A stretch of DNA of 64,000 bases. It comes from Thalassobaculum_A sp040219615 (lineage in GTDB: Bacteria; Pseudomonadota; Alphaproteobacteria; Thalassobaculales; Thalassobaculaceae). Shown here piece after piece: positions 60,225 to 64,000 of the stretch (the first letter of the stretch is position 1; the number at the start of each line of letters is the position of its first letter). The position numbers and the translations under genes are program-made. Below the pieces are notes generated by a model. That model did no database searches, was not told where the DNA came from, and saw only the letters and a list, made by a program, of their open reading frames with translations. The stretch is taken from assembly GCF_040219615.1 (NCBI RefSeq), contig NZ_JAVJSE010000041.1, positions 372,001-436,000 on the forward strand, read 5' to 3'.

Positions 60225-61145
60225 ATGCGCACCCCCGTTCTGGTCACCGCCGGCGCGATCCTGTCATGGGCTGCGGTGATCGCCGCCAGCCGGATCCTGC
60301 TGCTGCGGTTCGGCCTCGATCCCTGGGCCTTCAGCTTCGTCCAGCTCTGTGCCGGCGGCGCGGTGCTGATCGCGCTGGGCGGCCGCGGACGGATCGACCT
60401 GTCGAGCCTGCGGCGACCGGCCACCTGGGTGCTCGGCGTGCTCCGGGTGATCTCCGCGGCCTGCTACACGGCGGTGCTGGTCTGGGTCAGCGTGCTGGAG
60501 GCCGGGATCCTGGGGGCGGTCGCCACGCCGCTGGTGGCGCTGGCGGTCTGGGGCGCGTTCGGGCGCCGCCCGGCGCCGGGCGAATGGCTCGGACAGGCGG
60601 TGATCCTGCTGGCGATCCTGCCGCTGGTCGGCGGCCTGGAGGGCGGGGTCCGGCATCCGGCGGTCGCGCTGATGGTCGTCAACGAGATCTGCCTGGTGGC
60701 ATCGACGCTGCTGGCCGAGCGTCACCCGGACAACGTCTCCGACGCGCCGGGGGTCAGGCTGCGCTTCACCGGTGCGGTGCTGCTGGTCACAGCCGGCCTG
60801 TTCCTGGCCGTCAGGCTGGCACAGGGCGGCACGGCCGAAATTTGGGACTGGCGGCTGCTGGCCGCCGGGATACTGGTCGGAATCGCGTTCCGGGCGCCGT
60901 CGATGGTCCTGTCGTTCCGCTCGACCCGGCTGGTCGGCGCCCAGAACTACATGGCGGCGGCATCCCTGCTGCCGCTGATCGGCATGGGGCTGGAACAGGC
61001 GGCATTCGCCGCCGGCCTGATCGACGTCTCCCGACTCACCACGGAAACCGCACTGCTCGCCCTCGGGGTGGTCGCCGGAACGCTGCTGGTGGTGGCCGCC
61101 CGGCTGCGCCAGCGCCGCGCGGAGACCGTCAGCCGGCCTCGTTGA
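60225..61145 (+). CDS. EamA/DMT family transporter
   Basis: A 306-residue protein with about ten membrane segments in two EamA halves. The first half begins GAILSWAAVIAASRILLL and includes VSVLEAGILGAVATPLVAL; the second contains NYMAAASLLPLIGMGLEQAAFAAG. These pumps export amino acids, nucleosides or drugs. It is probably controlled by the divergent LysR gene. Its last 17 bases overlap the end of the convergent valS gene. Confidence 0.88.
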   Translation: MRTPVLVTAGAILSWAAVIAASRILLLRFGLDPWAFSFVQLCAGGAVLIALGGRGRIDLSSLRRPATWVLGVLRVISAACYTAVLVWVSVLEAGILGAVATPLVALAVWGAFGRRPAPGEWLGQAVILLAILPLVGGLEGGVRHPAVALMVVNEICLVASTLLAERHPDNVSDAPGVRLRFTGAVLLVTAGLFLAVRLAQGGTAEIWDWRLLAAGILVGIAFRAPSMVLSFRSTRLVGAQNYMAAASLLPLIGMGLEQAAFAAGLIDVSRLTTETALLALGVVAGTLLVVAARLRQRRAETVSRPR

Positions 61146-63792
61146 GGCGCGCCAGGGCGGCCGCCAGCTTGTCGCGCTTCTGCTGCTCCTCGGCCCGGCG
61201 CTCGCGGTTCTCCTCCACCACTTCCTCCGGCGCCTTGGCCATGAACGCCTCGTTCGACAGCTTCTTGTCGATCTTGGCGATCTCGCCGTCGGCCTTGGCG
61301 ATGTCCTTGGCCAGCCGGGCCCGCTCCTGGGCGACGTCGATCACGTCGGCGATCGGCAGCAGCAGGGTTGCCTCGTCCAGCACGCCCTGCACGGCGCCGG
61401 CCGGCGCCGAAGCTCCGGTACCGACGTCCGACAGCCGCGCCAGACGCAGGATCAGGTCGCGGTAGCGCCCGATCCGGTCCCGGGTCCCGTCGGACGCGCC
61501 GGTCAGGACCAGCGGGATCTGCGCCGACGGCGGCACGTTCATCTCGCTGCGGATCGACCGGACCTCGGAGATCAGCCGCACCAGCCAGTCCATCTCGGCG
61601 TCGACCGCGGGGTCGACCAGGGTCGCCGGCAGGTCCGGCCAGGGCCGGCGGAGCAGCAGGGTGTCGGCCTCCTCGCCGAAGCTCGCCCACAGCTCCTCGG
61701 TGATGTAGGGCATGATCGGGTGCAGCAGGTGCAACGCCCGGTTCAAGGCCCAGGCGGTGGCGGCCCGGGTCTCGGCCGCCGCCGGGTGCTCCGGTTCGCC
61801 CTCCGGGGTCTGCAGGATCGGCTTGGTGAATTCCAGGTACCAGTCGCAGAAGCTGCCCCAGAAGAACTGGTAGAGCGCCGCCGCCGCCTCGTTGAACTTG
61901 TAGGCCTCGATCGCCTCGCCCACCGCCACGCTGGTCTTGCGGACCTCGCCGACGATCCAGCGGTTCACCGTCTCGGTGCAGGCCGCCGGCTCGAAGGCCG
62001 GATCGGCGGCGCATCCGTTCATCTGGCAGAACCGGGCGGCGTTCCAGATCTTGGTCGCGAAGTTGCGGTAGCCCTCGACCCGGCCCTCGGCCAGCTTGAT
62101 GTCGCGGCCCTGGGCCGCCATCGCCGCCAGGGTGAAGCGCAGCGCATCGGTGCCGTAGCGGCCGATCAGGTCGAGCGGGTCGATGACGTTGTTCTTCGAC
62201 TTCGACATCTTCTGGCCCTTGGCGTCGCGGACCAGGGCGTGGATGTAGACCGTGCGGAACGGCACGTCCTTCATGAAGTGCAGGCCCATCATCATCATCC
62301 GGGCGACCCAGAAGAAGATGATGTCGAAGCCGGTCACCAGCACGTCGCCGGGGTAGTAGCGCGCCAGCTCCGGGGTCTGCTCCGGCCAGCCGAGGGTCGA
62401 GAACGGCCACAGTGCCGACGAGAACCAGGTATCGAGCACGTCCTCGTCGCGCCTGAGGTCGACCGCCTTGCCGTAGTGCGCCTCGGCGGCGGCCGCCGCC
62501 GCCTCCTCGGTCTCCTCGACGAACACCGTGCCGTCCGGCCCGTACCAGGCCGGGATCTGGTGGCCCCACCAGAGCTGTCGCGAGATGCACCAGGGCTGGA
62601 TGTTGCGCATCCACTCGAAGTAGGTCTTCTCCCAGTTCTTCGGGACGAACACGGTCTTGCCGGTCTCGACCGCCTCGATCGCCGGCTTCGCCAGGGTCGC
62701 GGCGTCGGCATACCACTGGTCGGTCAGCCACGGCTCCAGCGGCACGCCGGAGCGGTCGCCGTGCGGCACCGCATGGCGGTGCGGCTCGATCTTCTCGACC
62801 AGGTCGAGCGCCTCCAGGTCGGCGACCACGCGCTTGCGGGCCTCGAACCGGTCGAGGCCGCGATACGCCTCGGGCACGTTGTCGTTCAGCCGGGCATGGG
62901 CGTCCAGGATGTTGATGACCTCGAGGCCGCAGCGCTTGCCGACCTCGAAGTCGTTGAAATCGTGGGCCGGCGTCATCTTCACCGCACCCGATCCCTGCTC
63001 CGGATCGGCATAGGCGTCGGCCACGATCGGGATCCGGCGTCCGACCAGCGGCAGGATCGCGTACTTGCCCACCAGGTCGGCGTAGCGCTCGTCGTCGGGG
63101 TGCACGGCCACGCCGGTATCGCCGAGCATGGTCTCCGGGCGGGTGGTGGCCACCACGATGAAGCGGCCGTCCTCGCCTTCGACCGGATAGCGGAAGTGCC
63201 AGAGATTGCCGTCGATCTCCTTGGACTCGACCTCCAGGTCGGAGATCGCCGACTGGAACTTCGGGTCCCAGTTCACCAGCCGCTTGTCGCGGTAGATCAG
63301 GCCTTCCTTGTGAAGCTGCACGAACACCTTGCGGACCGCGGCCGACAGACCGTCGTCCATGGTGAAGCGCTCGCGCGCCCAGTCCGGGCTGGCGCCGAGC
63401 CGGCGCAACTGGTTGACGATGGTGCCGCCGGACTCCGCCTTCCACTGCCAGACCTTGTCGACGAAGGCCTCGCGGCCCAGGTCGCGCCGGTCGACGCCCT
63501 CGGCGGCCAGGTTGCGCTCGACCACCATCTGGGTGGCGATGCCGGCATGGTCGGTGCCCGGCTGCCACAGCGCGTCCCGGCCGGTCATCCGGTTGTAGCG
63601 CACCAGGATGTCCTGGACCGTGAAGGTCAGGGCGTGCCCCATGTGCAGGCTGCCGGTGACGTTCGGCGGCGGCATCATGATGGTATAGGGGGTGGCGTTG
63701 GACGCTACGTCGCAGGCGAACGCGCCGGACTCCTCCCAGCGCTCGTAGAGCTTCGCCTCGACCTCGGCGGGGGAATAGGTCTTCTCCAGCAT
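61129..63792 (-). CDS. valS: Valyl-tRNA synthetase
   Basis: Class I synthetase that charges tRNA-Val. The 887-residue protein has the HIGH motif in GSLHMGHALTF, an editing domain (ATTRPETMLGDTGVAVHPDD) and KMSKSKNN. The anticodon domain starts near 600, and the C-terminal coiled-coil (RAEEQQKRDKLAAALARL) is standard for ValRS. The length is usual. Its start is 118 bases downstream of a PopZ-like gene; no clear promoter was seen in between. Confidence 0.96.
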   Translation of the reverse strand: MLEKTYSPAEVEAKLYERWEESGAFACDVASNATPYTIMMPPPNVTGSLHMGHALTFTVQDILVRYNRMTGRDALWQPGTDHAGIATQMVVERNLAAEGVDRRDLGREAFVDKVWQWKAESGGTIVNQLRRLGASPDWARERFTMDDGLSAAVRKVFVQLHKEGLIYRDKRLVNWDPKFQSAISDLEVESKEIDGNLWHFRYPVEGEDGRFIVVATTRPETMLGDTGVAVHPDDERYADLVGKYAILPLVGRRIPIVADAYADPEQGSGAVKMTPAHDFNDFEVGKRCGLEVINILDAHARLNDNVPEAYRGLDRFEARKRVVADLEALDLVEKIEPHRHAVPHGDRSGVPLEPWLTDQWYADAATLAKPAIEAVETGKTVFVPKNWEKTYFEWMRNIQPWCISRQLWWGHQIPAWYGPDGTVFVEETEEAAAAAAEAHYGKAVDLRRDEDVLDTWFSSALWPFSTLGWPEQTPELARYYPGDVLVTGFDIIFFWVARMMMMGLHFMKDVPFRTVYIHALVRDAKGQKMSKSKNNVIDPLDLIGRYGTDALRFTLAAMAAQGRDIKLAEGRVEGYRNFATKIWNAARFCQMNGCAADPAFEPAACTETVNRWIVGEVRKTSVAVGEAIEAYKFNEAAAALYQFFWGSFCDWYLEFTKPILQTPEGEPEHPAAAETRAATAWALNRALHLLHPIMPYITEELWASFGEEADTLLLRRPWPDLPATLVDPAVDAEMDWLVRLISEVRSIRSEMNVPPSAQIPLVLTGASDGTRDRIGRYRDLILRLARLSDVGTGASAPAGAVQGVLDEATLLLPIADVIDVAQERARLAKDIAKADGEIAKIDKKLSNEAFMAKAPEEVVEENRERRAEEQQKRDKLAAALARLNEAG

Positions 63793-63910
63793 GACGCCAC
63801 GTCCTCGAACCCGGAAACGACTCCGCCCGCGCGGCCGGTGACGGCACGCGAGCGGCTGGGTTGTTTAGGACATGACGGCCGGAAACGCTACAGGCGGATG
63901 GTAGCGGGCC

Positions 63911-64000
63911 TCACCAGCGGTCGCGACGCTGCGACAGCATGACCAGGCGCTCGATCTCCTCGCGCACCAGGCGCTCGACCATCGACGGCAGGTGCTGGTC
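63911..64000 (-). CDS. PopZ-like (DUF2497) protein, C-terminal end only
   Basis: The last 29 codons of a gene entering from the right edge. The translation contains HLPSMVERLVREEIERL, which matches the conserved C-terminal helix of PopZ/DUF2497 proteins that polymerise at alphaproteobacterial cell poles. In relatives this gene stands directly upstream of valS, as here. The rest lies outside the window. Confidence 0.7.
   Translation of the reverse strand, partial: DQHLPSMVERLVREEIERLVMLSQRRDRW

Noticed and set aside
61720..63942. A frame of about 740 codons opposite valS
   Set aside because: Shadow of valS with no recognisable protein features.

Overview
The window is 64 kb of very GC-rich chromosome. 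Gene content and order suggest a Rhodospirillales-like alphaproteobacterium. Supporting arrangements are yajC-secD-secF beside a mitochondrial-type NDUFAF3 homologue and an NDUFAF6 homologue, serS-surE-pcm-nlpD, tatABC next to scpAB, a PopZ-like gene just upstream of valS, and mfd-sdhE opposite recG. Coding density is high, stop/start overlaps of 1-4 bases are common, and GTG or TTG starts appear in several operons. No transposase, phage gene or CRISPR array was seen.

Layout. (1) 0-8.6 kb: 5' part of mfd, sdhE, recG, an orphan membrane histidine kinase, a DUF502 membrane protein, a fluoroacetate-dehalogenase-like hydrolase, a class V aminotransferase and two small genes. (2) 8.8-15.3 kb: a surface-glycan block with a sulfotransferase, an asparagine-synthase-type amidotransferase and a Wzm/Wzt-like ABC exporter in one operon. 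A convergent glycosyltransferase with a possible winged-helix tail follows, then tRNA-Lys. (3) 15.6-21 kb: coaD, gyrA and a CHASE4-like histidine kinase. (4) 21-25.4 kb: a tightly overlapped four-gene operon (glycosyltransferase-like, ATP-grasp, DegT-type aminotransferase, methyltransferase) with no product I can name. It is the best candidate here for an undescribed small pathway. (5) 25.4-32 kb: divergent ssb and uvrA around a control region with an SOS-like box and a perfect DnaA box, a protein resembling degenerate GGDEF/EAL domains, and trmFO.

(6) 32-54 kb: the housekeeping envelope block. It holds an NDUFAF6-like protein, a double-domain dCTP deaminase, an NDUFAF3-like protein, secF, secD, yajC, a DUF815 ATPase, an LrgA/LrgB pair, an FkbM methyltransferase, nlpD, pcm, surE, serS, tatC, tatB, tatA, an ABC ATPase without permease, scpB, scpA, an M50 protease, nagZ, a SPOR protein and argS. 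(7) 54-64 kb: erpA, xth, a duplicated GFA-domain protein, an MlrC-like M81 peptidase, a LysE exporter, a nuclease-fold secreted protein that has lost its active site, a LysR regulator divergent from an EamA transporter, valS and the 3' end of a PopZ-like gene.

The genes join DNA repair and replication (mfd, recG, ssb, uvrA, gyrA, xth), protein export (SecDF-YajC, TatABC), chromosome and cell-division organisation (ScpAB, SPOR, NlpD, PopZ), translation (argS, serS, valS, tRNA-Lys, trmFO) and surface-glycan assembly. Several proteins keep a family fold but lack its catalytic residues (NlpD, the nuclease-like protein, the squalene-synthase-like protein). These are reported separately.
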